Origin: Anaerolineaceae bacterium
GTDB taxonomy: Bacteria; Chloroflexota; Anaerolineae; Anaerolineales; Anaerolineaceae
Length of the DNA: 6,437 nucleotides
Direction: 5' to 3'
Assembly: GCA_027348305.1 (NCBI GenBank)
Contig: DAIEPS010000108.1
Span: 1 to 6,437 of the forward strand
The position numbers and the translations under genes are program-made. Of this stretch, positions 1 through 6,297 are shown piece after piece (within the stretch, counting starts at the first letter, position 1; the number at the start of each line of letters is the position of its first letter). The notes under the pieces are model-generated. The model had not been told where the DNA came from and made no database searches. It worked only from the letters and a program-made list of their open reading frames with translations.

Positions 1-18
1 TATCTTCAATTTTACTTT

Positions 19-47
19 AAATAGCTGACAATAGATGTCAGCTATTT
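19..47. repeat. Perfect 12-bp inverted repeat (hairpin or operator)
   Basis: Positions 19-30 (AAATAGCTGACA) and 36-47 (TGTCAGCTATTT) are exact reverse complements around a 5-base loop, ATAGA. The stem could be the terminator of a gene lying left of the window. It could also be an operator for the GyrI-like gene, whose ATG is 49 bases beyond it. Neither side carries a clear run of T after the stem, so intrinsic termination is not obvious. The repeat is directly visible; its role is undecided. Confidence 0.6.
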
Positions 48-84
48 CTGAGATAATCATATTACCCGCGCGGAAATAAGGAAA

Positions 85-90
85 CGGAGA
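85..90 (+). promoter_or_regulatory. Ribosome binding site of the GyrI-like gene
   Basis: CGGAGA, with core GGAG at 86-89, lies seven bases before the ATG at 97, separated from it by an A-run. This is normal Shine-Dalgarno spacing and it fixes the chosen start. Confidence 0.75.
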
Positions 91-96
91 AAAAAA

Positions 97-588
97 ATGT
101 CAACATTTGACGTGAGCATTAAAGAGTTACATCCAATGAATATTATCAGTTTTCATGGATTCGGAACGGAACCGGAAGGGATTGCCCTCTCTGCGATGTT
201 CGAGTGGGCTGCAAAATATCAATACTTTCAACTGAAAAACACCAGGTGTTTTGGTTTCAACAATCCCGACCCCACTCCCGGTAGCAATAACTATGGCTAT
301 GAAGTATGGCTGGTCATTCCGGATGGAATGACCGTCGAAGACAAGCCAGTTCAGCAGATCGCAGGAGGTTTGTACGCAGTCGCAAATTGCCATGGAACAG
401 TTGAAGAAGCCGGGTTGTTCATTCCCTCAACCTGGAAAAAGTTGGTCGAATGGATGGAAAACAGTTCCTACCAGATGGGTAAACACCAATGGTTTGAAGA
501 ACACCTATCATTCCCCGGGCTGACTCTGCCTGAAATGAATGCTCAAGGCAAACTCAACCTCGACTTGTATTTACCCATACAAAAATAA
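97..588 (+). CDS. GyrI-like / AraC-type effector-binding domain protein
   Basis: A 163-residue protein made almost entirely of one GyrI-like small-molecule-binding domain, the fold found in GyrI/SbmC, in the C-terminal part of Rob-type AraC regulators and in BmrR. Visible family features are an N-terminal strand (residues 3-20), the segment after the first helix ending in FGFNNPDP (52-59), then YGYEVWLVIP (66-75) with the conserved pocket glutamate E69. A GGLYAV strand with a following HGTVEE turn comes next, and the protein ends in the typical LDLYLPI strand. There is no helix-turn-helix, signal peptide or membrane segment, so it is a cytoplasmic stand-alone ligand-binding protein rather than a transcription factor. 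Stand-alone members are known to bind or hydrolyse small molecules or to inhibit gyrase; which applies here cannot be told. It stands alone, convergent with murE. The fold is confident, the function open. Confidence 0.82.
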   Translation: MSTFDVSIKELHPMNIISFHGFGTEPEGIALSAMFEWAAKYQYFQLKNTRCFGFNNPDPTPGSNNYGYEVWLVIPDGMTVEDKPVQQIAGGLYAVANCHGTVEEAGLFIPSTWKKLVEWMENSSYQMGKHQWFEEHLSFPGLTLPEMNAQGKLNLDLYLPIQK

Positions 589-610
589 AGAAAAATCGAT
601 TTGTATTAGA

Positions 611-641
611 GTAAGATTCGGATTAAAGTAAGAATCGAATT
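611..641 (+). repeat. Imperfect 14-bp tandem direct repeat
   Basis: GTAAGATTCGGATT (611-624) and GTAAGAATCGAATT (628-641) match at 12 of 14 positions and are separated by AAA. The second copy runs into the left arm of the terminator-like palindrome, so the first copy could pair weakly with the right arm. This may simply be the remains of a local duplication. Confidence 0.5.
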
Positions 642-663
642 TCTTTAAAAGAAATTCGATTCT
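631..663. terminator. Probable bidirectional terminator between convergent genes
   Basis: Positions 631-646 and 648-663 are perfect reverse complements (16 bp each) around a single central base. In RNA a few inner A-U pairs would open to form the loop. The stem lies 42 bases after the stop of the GyrI-like gene and 6 bases beyond the stop of murE, which is where a shared terminator of convergent genes belongs. Neither flank has a long U-tract, so the strength as an intrinsic terminator is uncertain. Confidence 0.62.
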
Positions 664-669
664 TGCTCG

Positions 670-2232
670 TTAAATTGAAGTAACAGAAGTTGGAAGTTCA
701 GGCATGCGCGGACCTTTGACATGCATGTATTCCGCCAGGGCAGCCCGCAGCGCGGTGCGGTCATCCCACGGATACTCAACCGTGCCAAAACACATGGATT
801 GTTCGTGCCCCTTGCCACAGGGCATCACCAGGTCGCCGGGCTGGGCCAATTTTACCCCGAGACGGATGGCGTCGCCGCGGTCAGGCACTCTGAAGAAGGT
901 CTGCCCTTCCACGCCGCCGGCCTTGACGGCTTCATCAACCATCTCCGCCAGGATGGCATCCAGTGATTCGGTGCGCGGGTCTTCCGCGGTGAGGATGGTG
1001 ATATCCGCCAGCCTGACGGAAGTTTCAGCCATCATGCGCCTTTTCTGTCGGTCGCGCAAGCCGGCTGAACCAAACACAGCGATCACCCTGCCGTGTGTCA
1101 ACTGCCTGGCAGTTTCGATCGCCTGTAAAAGTGCATTGGGGGTGTGCGCAAAATCCACTATGGCTGTGAAAGGCTGGCCCAGATCAATGACCTCCATCCG
1201 CCCCGGCACACCGGGCAGGCTTGCAATGCCTTTGGCAGCCACTTCTGCATCAATGCCCAGCCCTTCAACTGCCGCCGTGAAAGCCGCGAGGCAGTTCGAA
1301 ACGTTGAAAGCACCAGGCAGATTGCAGTGCACTGAAATAATAGCTTTATTCACCTCGATCACAAAATCAGTGCCGCCGGGTGAATAGCGGATGTTGGCCG
1401 CGTTCACCATGCCCCTGCCCTGATGACTGTAACTGCACTTGTTGCCCTTAACGATCGAATTGAGGTATTCAAAGGCGCTGTCATCAGCGTTCAAGACCGC
1501 CAATCGAGGGTTGCCACAAGGTTTTTCTTTGGTATCTTGAAGCATGCTAAACAACCGCGCTTTGGCATCCCGGTAACCTTCATAAGAGCCGTGATAATCA
1601 AGATGTTCGTGGGTGATATTGGTCACCACCGCAATGTCATATTCGCAGCCGGTTACACGGTGCTGAGCCAGACCATGCGAGGTAGTTTCAAGAACGACGT
1701 GCGTCAACCCGGCATCCACCATTTTGGCCAGCAGTTGCTGCACTTCAGTGGCTTCAGGCGTGGTCACATGAAAACCGGTATCGATCACCTCATCCCCAAT
1801 GACGGCATTGACTGTGGAAACCAGCCCGGCCTTGAGGCCTGCGGTTTTGAGGATCTGGAAAATGAGATTCGAAGTGGTTGTTTTGCCATCCGTGCCGGTA
1901 ACGCCGATCACGATCAACTTTCGCCCGGGATGGTCGTAGAAAGAAGCTGCCAGGTAAGCCAGCGCTTCGCGTGAATCCTCCACTTTTATATAGGGAATGG
2001 TTAAAACCATATCTTTAGTGCCTACCACGGCAGCCGCCCCCCTCGCGATCGCGTTCGGGATGAAATCGTGTCCATCCACGCTGCCGCCGGTTAAGGCAAC
2101 AAAAAGGTTGCCGGGCAAGACATGACGAGAATCAAATTGGATCCCGGTGATCTCCAACCCTGCAGGGTTGCCTGAATGATCAGCTTTGATAGGAAGATCT
2201 TTTATGAGTTGAGTGAGTTCTTTAACGGTCAT
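670..2232 (-). CDS. murE: UDP-N-acetylmuramoyl-tripeptide synthetase (MurE family)
   Basis: A cytoplasmic ATP-dependent ligase of peptidoglycan synthesis that adds the diamino acid at position 3 to UDP-MurNAc-L-Ala-D-Glu. At 520 aa it is about family length. The N-terminal UDP-binding domain spans roughly residues 1-105. The Mur central domain carries the P-loop GTDGKTTT (113-120, K117), the HVTTPEA segment (155-161), ETTSH (182-186) and K224, aligned with the lysine carbamylated in MurE enzymes. The C-terminal ligase domain contains EDPR (417-420), at the place of the substrate-recognising DNPR motif, and GKGHE (473-477). These argue for MurE over MurC, D or F. R420 and E477 are compatible with diaminopimelate, but with EDPR replacing DNPR, lysine or ornithine is not excluded. 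The start is fixed by an in-frame TAG five codons upstream; no good Shine-Dalgarno precedes it. It is transcribed divergently from the ATPase operon and no other mur gene is visible. Confidence 0.93.
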   Translation of the reverse strand: MTVKELTQLIKDLPIKADHSGNPAGLEITGIQFDSRHVLPGNLFVALTGGSVDGHDFIPNAIARGAAAVVGTKDMVLTIPYIKVEDSREALAYLAASFYDHPGRKLIVIGVTGTDGKTTTSNLIFQILKTAGLKAGLVSTVNAVIGDEVIDTGFHVTTPEATEVQQLLAKMVDAGLTHVVLETTSHGLAQHRVTGCEYDIAVVTNITHEHLDYHGSYEGYRDAKARLFSMLQDTKEKPCGNPRLAVLNADDSAFEYLNSIVKGNKCSYSHQGRGMVNAANIRYSPGGTDFVIEVNKAIISVHCNLPGAFNVSNCLAAFTAAVEGLGIDAEVAAKGIASLPGVPGRMEVIDLGQPFTAIVDFAHTPNALLQAIETARQLTHGRVIAVFGSAGLRDRQKRRMMAETSVRLADITILTAEDPRTESLDAILAEMVDEAVKAGGVEGQTFFRVPDRGDAIRLGVKLAQPGDLVMPCGKGHEQSMCFGTVEYPWDDRTALRAALAEYMHVKGPRMPELPTSVTSI

Positions 2233-2313
2233 GGGTCTGGTTTTCTATGATGTCATAATGAATATCATGCTTGCAACATATATTTCATCGGCTTGTCAAT
2301 TAGTTCAGAGCAA

Positions 2314-2344
2314 ATTATAACAAGTAAAGTCAGTCATTTTTCAA
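2314..2344 (-). promoter_or_regulatory. Predicted murE promoter (extended -10)
   Basis: On the minus strand, TATAAT (2314-2319) is preceded by TGT (2320-2322), giving the extended -10 form TGnTATAAT. A TTGAAA hexamer (2339-2344) lies 19 bases upstream, longer than ideal, which the extended -10 could compensate for. Transcription would start near 2307 and leave a leader of about 75 bases before the murE ATG. This is a prediction by eye. Confidence 0.55.
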
Positions 2345-2402
2345 TTTTTTCAAAAAAATAATTGATTTGTACATACTTTTTATATCTTCTTTATTTATTT
2401 TT
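2341..2402. other. AT-rich divergent intergenic core
   Basis: A stretch made almost only of A and T, with T-runs and a short imperfect inverted repeat: TCAATT at 2341-2346 against AATTGA at 2360-2365. It lies between the predicted murE promoter and the -10 of the ATPase operon. Such DNA can act as an UP element or be bent and easily melted. I see no small ORF or RNA gene in it. Confidence 0.4.
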
Positions 2403-2415
2403 TTGAACGAGAAGG

Positions 2416-2421
2416 TATAAT
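2416..2421 (+). promoter_or_regulatory. Predicted -10 element of the A/V-ATPase operon
   Basis: A perfect TATAAT sits 44 bases before the TTG start of the first ATPase gene. This predicts transcription from about 2428 and a leader near 38 bases that includes the ribosome binding site. No convincing -35 is present: the hexamers 16-18 bases upstream (around 2392-2399) are pure A/T, and TTGAAC at 2403-2408 is only 7 bases away. The AT-rich tract upstream may compensate. Confidence 0.55.
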
Positions 2422-2449
2422 ACAAAGATTGAAATTCAAACAGGCTCAA

Positions 2450-2456
2450 AGAGGAG
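2450..2456 (+). promoter_or_regulatory. Ribosome binding site supporting a TTG start
   Basis: AGAGGAG is a strong Shine-Dalgarno sequence placed 9 bases before the TTG at 2466. The first in-frame ATG lies 29 codons further in, inside the coiled coil and without a comparable site, so this motif decides the start. Confidence 0.75.
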
Positions 2457-2465
2457 AATTTCACT

Positions 2466-2777
2466 TTGAACGAAAAACGCATTCAAGAAGTAATTGAAAT
2501 TGAAAAGAAAGCTGACGAGATCTTCAACAAAGCTGTTGCAGAAGCAGAACGTATGCCGCAACAGGCTGAGCAGGAAGTAAAAGCCCTGATCGAAAGTGCC
2601 CGCCAGCAAGCCGAAAAGGAAGCGCAAACCTTATTGGCCAATGCCCAAACCAAGGATGAAACCGAAAAGATCCTGAGTCAGGCCGAAGAGACTACTCAAA
2701 AGAACGCAACCCTGGCAAAACATAACTTTGAGCGCTCCACCACTTATGTCATATCGAGAGTAGTGGGTCGAGGATAA
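2466..2777 (+). CDS. A/V-type ATPase peripheral-stalk subunit G/H
   Basis: A 103-residue, highly charged protein that is almost all predicted helix, rich in Glu, Lys, Ala and Gln, with heptad-like spacing and no membrane segment. This is the pattern of the small stalk subunit (AtpH, also called G) that pairs with subunit E in a long coiled coil holding the A3B3 head to the membrane a-subunit. Sequence conservation in this family is low, so the call rests on composition, length, the C-terminal helix ending in YVISRVVG, and its place as first gene of an A/V-ATPase operon. Translation begins at TTG behind a strong Shine-Dalgarno. The next gene, subunit C, starts four bases after the stop, so the two are surely co-transcribed. 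Gene symbols for this subunit differ between systems, so none is given. Confidence 0.82.
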   Translation: MNEKRIQEVIEIEKKADEIFNKAVAEAERMPQQAEQEVKALIESARQQAEKEAQTLLANAQTKDETEKILSQAEETTQKNATLAKHNFERSTTYVISRVVGRG

Positions 2778-2781
2778 CGAA

Positions 2782-3846
2782 ATGTCCTTTAACGCAACCT
2801 CAGATTATGCTGCAGGCAATGCGCGGGTACGTGTTAAATACTCTACCTTGCTAACAAGAAAAGATTTTGTAGCCTTAAGTGAAGCAACTGACCTTGATTC
2901 GCTCCTTACCCAGTTAAAAACCACTCCTTATGGCGCATATCTTGAACTTGCCAAAGACAAGGAGTTAACTGCCAGGCGTGCGGCATTTCTGATCAGGCAG
3001 CGTTTGAGTGATGAATTTCACACCATCATCAATGCTTCCCCGGATTCAGCCAAAAACGTCTTGACACAGGTTTATCGGTTGCATGAAGTCAACAATTTGA
3101 AGGCGGTCCTCAGAGGTATTGTGATCAATTCCAACTGGGACAAGGTTCGCTTCGTGCTCTTCCCATTTGGCCCCGAAGGTGTTCTGCCCGCCCAGGCCAT
3201 GGTCGAATCTGGCAACGTTGCCCAGGCCGTGGAATTATTGCGCGGAACCCCTTATTACGACACCCTGGCTTTTGCCATGAATCGATACAGTGCTGAACAA
3301 AGCCTGTTTCCGATCGAGGTCGCTTTGGACCTCGCCTACTGGCGCGAGTTGTGGAGTGAAGTTAAAAAACTCTCGCGTGAAGATCAAGACTACGCTTTAC
3401 GCATTATTGGATCGATGCTCGACATGAATAACCTGATGTGGGCAATTCGATACAGTGTCTATCACAAACTCTCTGAAGAAGAAGTCATCAACTACACCCT
3501 GCCCATTGGATATCGTGTCCACGACGACAGCATCCGCAGCATCGCAGCCGGTGCTGAGATCACCCATATTGTGAAAAATCTTTATCCTGACCTGCGCAAT
3601 GTGGATGACGTCCTTCTGGATCTTCACACAGGGCTGCCGAGGCTCGAGATGATGCTTGAAAAGCAGATCGCGCAAAAATGCCACGGCGTATTTGAAGGCA
3701 ATCCATTTCAAATTGGTATTCCACTAGGTTATCTGGTGCTGCTGGATTATGAGATTCGCGATTTGACCGTTTTGATCGAAGCCAAAGCCAACCAGATTCC
3801 TGTTGATAAATACAGTGAATTCTTAACTTTTGACCTGATGAAATAA
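2782..3846 (+). CDS. atpC: A/V-type ATPase subunit C (AC39 family)
   Basis: A 354-residue soluble, mostly helical protein of the vATP-synt_AC39 family, of normal length. Subunit C (called d in eukaryotes) is the funnel-shaped adaptor that sits on the rotor ring and connects it to the central stalk formed by D and F. Family features seen are the N-terminal YAAGNARVRVKYSTLLTR start (residues 9-26), which resembles the usual YxYxNARVRAMxSxLL opening, a following LDSLLTQLKTTPYG segment, and later helices in which YRLHEVNNLKAVLRG resembles the internal repeat of the family. The ribosome binding site GAGGA (2770-2774) overlaps the end of the preceding gene, which points to coupled translation. In many A/V-ATPase operons C lies after K and E; here it precedes I. 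Confidence 0.92.
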   Translation: MSFNATSDYAAGNARVRVKYSTLLTRKDFVALSEATDLDSLLTQLKTTPYGAYLELAKDKELTARRAAFLIRQRLSDEFHTIINASPDSAKNVLTQVYRLHEVNNLKAVLRGIVINSNWDKVRFVLFPFGPEGVLPAQAMVESGNVAQAVELLRGTPYYDTLAFAMNRYSAEQSLFPIEVALDLAYWRELWSEVKKLSREDQDYALRIIGSMLDMNNLMWAIRYSVYHKLSEEEVINYTLPIGYRVHDDSIRSIAAGAEITHIVKNLYPDLRNVDDVLLDLHTGLPRLEMMLEKQIAQKCHGVFEGNPFQIGIPLGYLVLLDYEIRDLTVLIEAKANQIPVDKYSEFLTFDLMK

Positions 3847-3862
3847 TTATTAACGCACCAAC

Positions 3863-3868
3863 GGAGAG
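3863..3868 (+). promoter_or_regulatory. Ribosome binding site of subunit I
   Basis: GGAGAG lies three bases before the ATG at 3872, and five if only the GGAG core is counted. It favours this ATG over the in-frame ATG six codons downstream, which lacks such a motif. Confidence 0.65.
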
Positions 3869-3871
3869 AAT

Positions 3872-5830
3872 ATGTTCTATCCGCAAGAAATGACTGAGAT
3901 CGAAATTATTGCACCCGCCAAAGACTTGATTGCCGTTACCAAGGCCTTGAGTGGACAAGGGATTTTTAGTCAGACCGATGTTAATTATTTGGGTACTGAA
4001 AAAAACCACCCCCAGGCAAACCTTTGGCAAGAAAAAGCAGCCGCCTATTCTGTCTTTGAGCGCAGACTTCATTCAATCCTTCTGTCTTTGGGTGTTGATA
4101 AAACAAACCCAAAACAACGCGATTATGATACGCTGATCGAAACCGAAAAAGCCAAAAGCACAATAGATGAGATTGAAAAACAGGTCAAGGAACTGGTTGA
4201 TCAGATCAATCTTGAGACCAAGAAAATTGATCACCTGAAAACGGTTTTAATGCAGATCGAACCGCTTTCTGGCATTGATGTGGATTTCTCGCAATTACAG
4301 AATGCCAAATATGTGGCTTCCATCATTGGCATTATCCCCAATGAACACATTGAACGCCTCAGCACCAGTCTGGCCCGTATTCCCCATGAATTGTTCACCC
4401 TGAGTCAGAAACCGCAGAAATCCGTGGTTTGGCTGGCTGCCAGCCGTGATAATTCTGATATGCTTGACCGTGCAGCCAGGAGTGCTTACCTGGATCCGAT
4501 CAGCCTTCCCCAGGATTTCAAGGGAACCCCTGCCCAGATCGTGGAATCGGTTAAAAAGACCATCCAGGAATCTGAAGCCAGGATCAAAGAACTCAAAGAA
4601 CCGCTGGCTGATATCCGCAAGGCCAAAGAGACTGAACTTACCGATCTTTTATGGGATATTAAGTGCAGCCATTTGACCACCAACGCGATCTTGAAATACG
4701 GCCGGTTGAAATATACCTACATCATCGTGGGATGGGTCTTCTCATCCCAGGTCGAGAACTTGCGCAGCAAATTAAAGGCGATCACTGAAGACATTGTGAT
4801 CGAAACACGTGCCACAAAACGTGAAAAAGACAGCAATGACGTACCCATTGCCTTAAGCAATCCGAAATTGCTGCGTCCCTTCCAGATGTTGGTCTCGAAT
4901 TATGCTGAACCCAAGTACGGCGAATTGGACCCAACCCCGTTGGTCGCAATCCTCTTTCCACTGTTGTTTGGCACCATGTTTGGCGATGTAGGCCACGGCC
5001 TGGTACTGGCCGTTCTCGGTTATCTTGGAATGACCAAAAAGTTGAAATTCATGAAGGGTCTGGGCGGACTGAACCCGATCATCTTTGCCTGCGGCATCGT
5101 CTCCATGATCTTCGGCTTCTTATATGGCAGCCTCTTCGGATTCGAAGACATTCTTCCCGCCATCTGGCTCAGGCCTGGTGAAAGCATCATGACCATTTTG
5201 ATCATCACCATCGTTGCGGGTGTGGTCGTGCTTTCAGTCGGTTATTTACTCAATATTTATAACCTAATCAAAATGAAGGATTGGCCATTATTATTCTTCG
5301 GCAAGAGCGGCGTAGCCGGGCTTTGGCTTTACTGGTCGATCATTGGCACCGGACTTGCCCTGGTTATGCCTCAATACGGCCTCCCTAAGATCCCGTTCAT
5401 CATTGCAACAGTCATTGGTGTCATAGCTATTGGCGGCGCGGAAGTCTTCATCCGCCTCATGGAAGGCCACCGCCCATTACTTGACGGCGGCATCGGCATG
5501 TTTTCAGTGCAGGTCTTCTTTGAACTGCTCGAAGTCTTCATCAGTTACTTGAGCAACACGCTTTCATTTGTCCGTGTGGGCGCCTTTGCAGTGGCTCACG
5601 GCAACTTGAGCGGCGTGTTCTTCATCCTTGGCAGAATGGTCAGCCCATCTGAAGGCATAGGCTATTGGATCGTGTTCCTCATCGGTATGGTGTTCATCGT
5701 TGGCTTTGAAGGCTTGATCGTTGGCATCCAGACGATGAGACTTACGTACTACGAAATTTTTGGCAAGTTCTTTAACGGTGGAGGCAAGCGGTTCGAACCA
5801 TTGTCTCTCCATCCAGCAGAAAACGATTAA
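3872..5830 (+). CDS. atpI: A/V-type ATPase subunit I (membrane a-subunit)
   Basis: A 652-residue stator subunit that forms the ion half-channels against the K rotor ring and anchors the peripheral stalks. The N-terminal cytoplasmic half (about 1-350) contains two helical coiled-coil stretches, near 88-130 and 223-262, as in other subunits I. The membrane half has about seven or eight hydrophobic segments, near 354-384, 400-424, 439-464, 480-500, 507-530, 539-590 (probably two) and 596-628. Diagnostic motifs are GTMFGDVGHG (367-376), SNTLSFVRVGAFAVAHG around the essential channel arginine R568, and a C-terminal EGLIVGIQTMRLTYYE segment followed by GGGKRFEPL. All key residues are present, so the protein should be functional. 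It follows subunit C by 25 bases and precedes K by 20, in the same operon. Confidence 0.96.
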   Translation: MFYPQEMTEIEIIAPAKDLIAVTKALSGQGIFSQTDVNYLGTEKNHPQANLWQEKAAAYSVFERRLHSILLSLGVDKTNPKQRDYDTLIETEKAKSTIDEIEKQVKELVDQINLETKKIDHLKTVLMQIEPLSGIDVDFSQLQNAKYVASIIGIIPNEHIERLSTSLARIPHELFTLSQKPQKSVVWLAASRDNSDMLDRAARSAYLDPISLPQDFKGTPAQIVESVKKTIQESEARIKELKEPLADIRKAKETELTDLLWDIKCSHLTTNAILKYGRLKYTYIIVGWVFSSQVENLRSKLKAITEDIVIETRATKREKDSNDVPIALSNPKLLRPFQMLVSNYAEPKYGELDPTPLVAILFPLLFGTMFGDVGHGLVLAVLGYLGMTKKLKFMKGLGGLNPIIFACGIVSMIFGFLYGSLFGFEDILPAIWLRPGESIMTILIITIVAGVVVLSVGYLLNIYNLIKMKDWPLLFFGKSGVAGLWLYWSIIGTGLALVMPQYGLPKIPFIIATVIGVIAIGGAEVFIRLMEGHRPLLDGGIGMFSVQVFFELLEVFISYLSNTLSFVRVGAFAVAHGNLSGVFFILGRMVSPSEGIGYWIVFLIGMVFIVGFEGLIVGIQTMRLTYYEIFGKFFNGGGKRFEPLSLHPAEND

Positions 5831-5836
5831 TCTATA

Positions 5837-5842
5837 AAGGAG
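5837..5842 (+). promoter_or_regulatory. Strong ribosome binding site of subunit K
   Basis: AAGGAG is the best Shine-Dalgarno match among the ATPase genes here and is placed eight bases before the ATG. K is needed in many copies per complex, so a strong site suits differential expression within the operon. Confidence 0.75.
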
Positions 5843-5850
5843 AAACAAAA

Positions 5851-6291
5851 ATGATTCTGATTATTGCAATTCTCGTTGGTTTGGTTCCCTTGATCCCTGC
5901 CGTTATCTTCTTTTTGCGCGACCGCAAAAATGAACCCGCACAAGCTACTCGCAAATTGATGTTCGGATTGAACGGATTTAATGCGATCGTTGGCTTGATG
6001 GTTGCTGGATTCGGTATCGTTTGGTTGGCTTCTCCGTCCACGGTTATGGCTGCTGGCTTACAAGAAGCAGCCGCTGCCGCACCTGATGCCTTCACCTCAC
6101 TTGCAGCCGGCCTTTCCACCGGACTTGCCTGTATCGGCGCCGGTATTGCTGTTGCCAGCACTGGTGCTGCAGCCATCGGCGTTATCGCTGAAAAACCCGA
6201 ATCATTCGGCCGTTCACTGATCTTCGTTGGTATGGCAGAAGGTATCGCCATCTACGGTTTGATCATCTCCTTCATGATCCTGAACCGGTAA
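5851..6291 (+). CDS. atpK: A/V-type ATPase subunit K (proteolipid c-subunit, extended form)
   Basis: The rotor-ring proteolipid that carries ions through the membrane. It has 146 residues and four hydrophobic segments (about 2-22, 36-60, 84-112 and 121-143). Only the second pair is a standard c-type hairpin: a glycine/alanine-rich helix, the cytoplasmic loop AEKPESFGR (113-121), and a last helix GMAEGIAIYGL with the ion-binding carboxylate E130. The first pair lacks a membrane carboxylate and does not resemble a duplicated c hairpin. Its basic loop RDRK/TRK (23-35) should be cytoplasmic, and an alanine-rich stretch (66-80) follows it. VMA (65-67) would fit a signal-peptidase site, so the first pair might be removed. 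Similar extended forms occur, as I recall, in clostridial-type V-ATPases. No glutamine lies in the third segment, which hints at H+ rather than Na+. Subunit F starts six bases after the stop. Confidence 0.93.
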   Translation: MILIIAILVGLVPLIPAVIFFLRDRKNEPAQATRKLMFGLNGFNAIVGLMVAGFGIVWLASPSTVMAAGLQEAAAAAPDAFTSLAAGLSTGLACIGAGIAVASTGAAAIGVIAEKPESFGRSLIFVGMAEGIAIYGLIISFMILNR

Positions 6292-6297
6292 TCGGAC

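Noticed and set aside
52..57. GATAAT as a -10 box for the GyrI-like gene
   Set aside because: No -35 hexamer is found at 16-18 bases; the nearest candidate, CTGACA at 25-30, is 21 bases away and inside the inverted repeat. Too weak to list as a promoter.
704..1387. 227-codon plus-strand open frame opposite murE
   Set aside because: It lies wholly antisense to a clearly conserved MurE ligase domain, is rich in Arg, Ser and Pro as expected of a shadow frame, and has no recognisable motif.
1423..1974. 183-codon plus-strand open frame opposite murE
   Set aside because: It is antisense to the conserved ATP-binding domain of MurE, with no family features and no promoter or ribosome site.
2403..2408. 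TTGAAC as the -35 box of the ATPase operon
   Set aside because: It is only seven bases from the TATAAT at 2416, too close to act with it.
3560..4072. 170-codon minus-strand open frame spanning the C/I junction
   Set aside because: It is opposite two conserved ATPase genes and its predicted protein resembles nothing I recognise.
5851..6060. Subunit K as a duplicated c-subunit with two functional hairpins
   Set aside because: The first hairpin lacks the glycine/alanine pattern, the short polar loop motif and any membrane carboxylate, so it is not a visible duplicate of the second.
5832..6251. 139-codon minus-strand open frame opposite subunit K
   Set aside because: Its Ala/Pro/Ile-rich composition is the mirror of the Gly/Ala-rich proteolipid codons, so it is a shadow frame.
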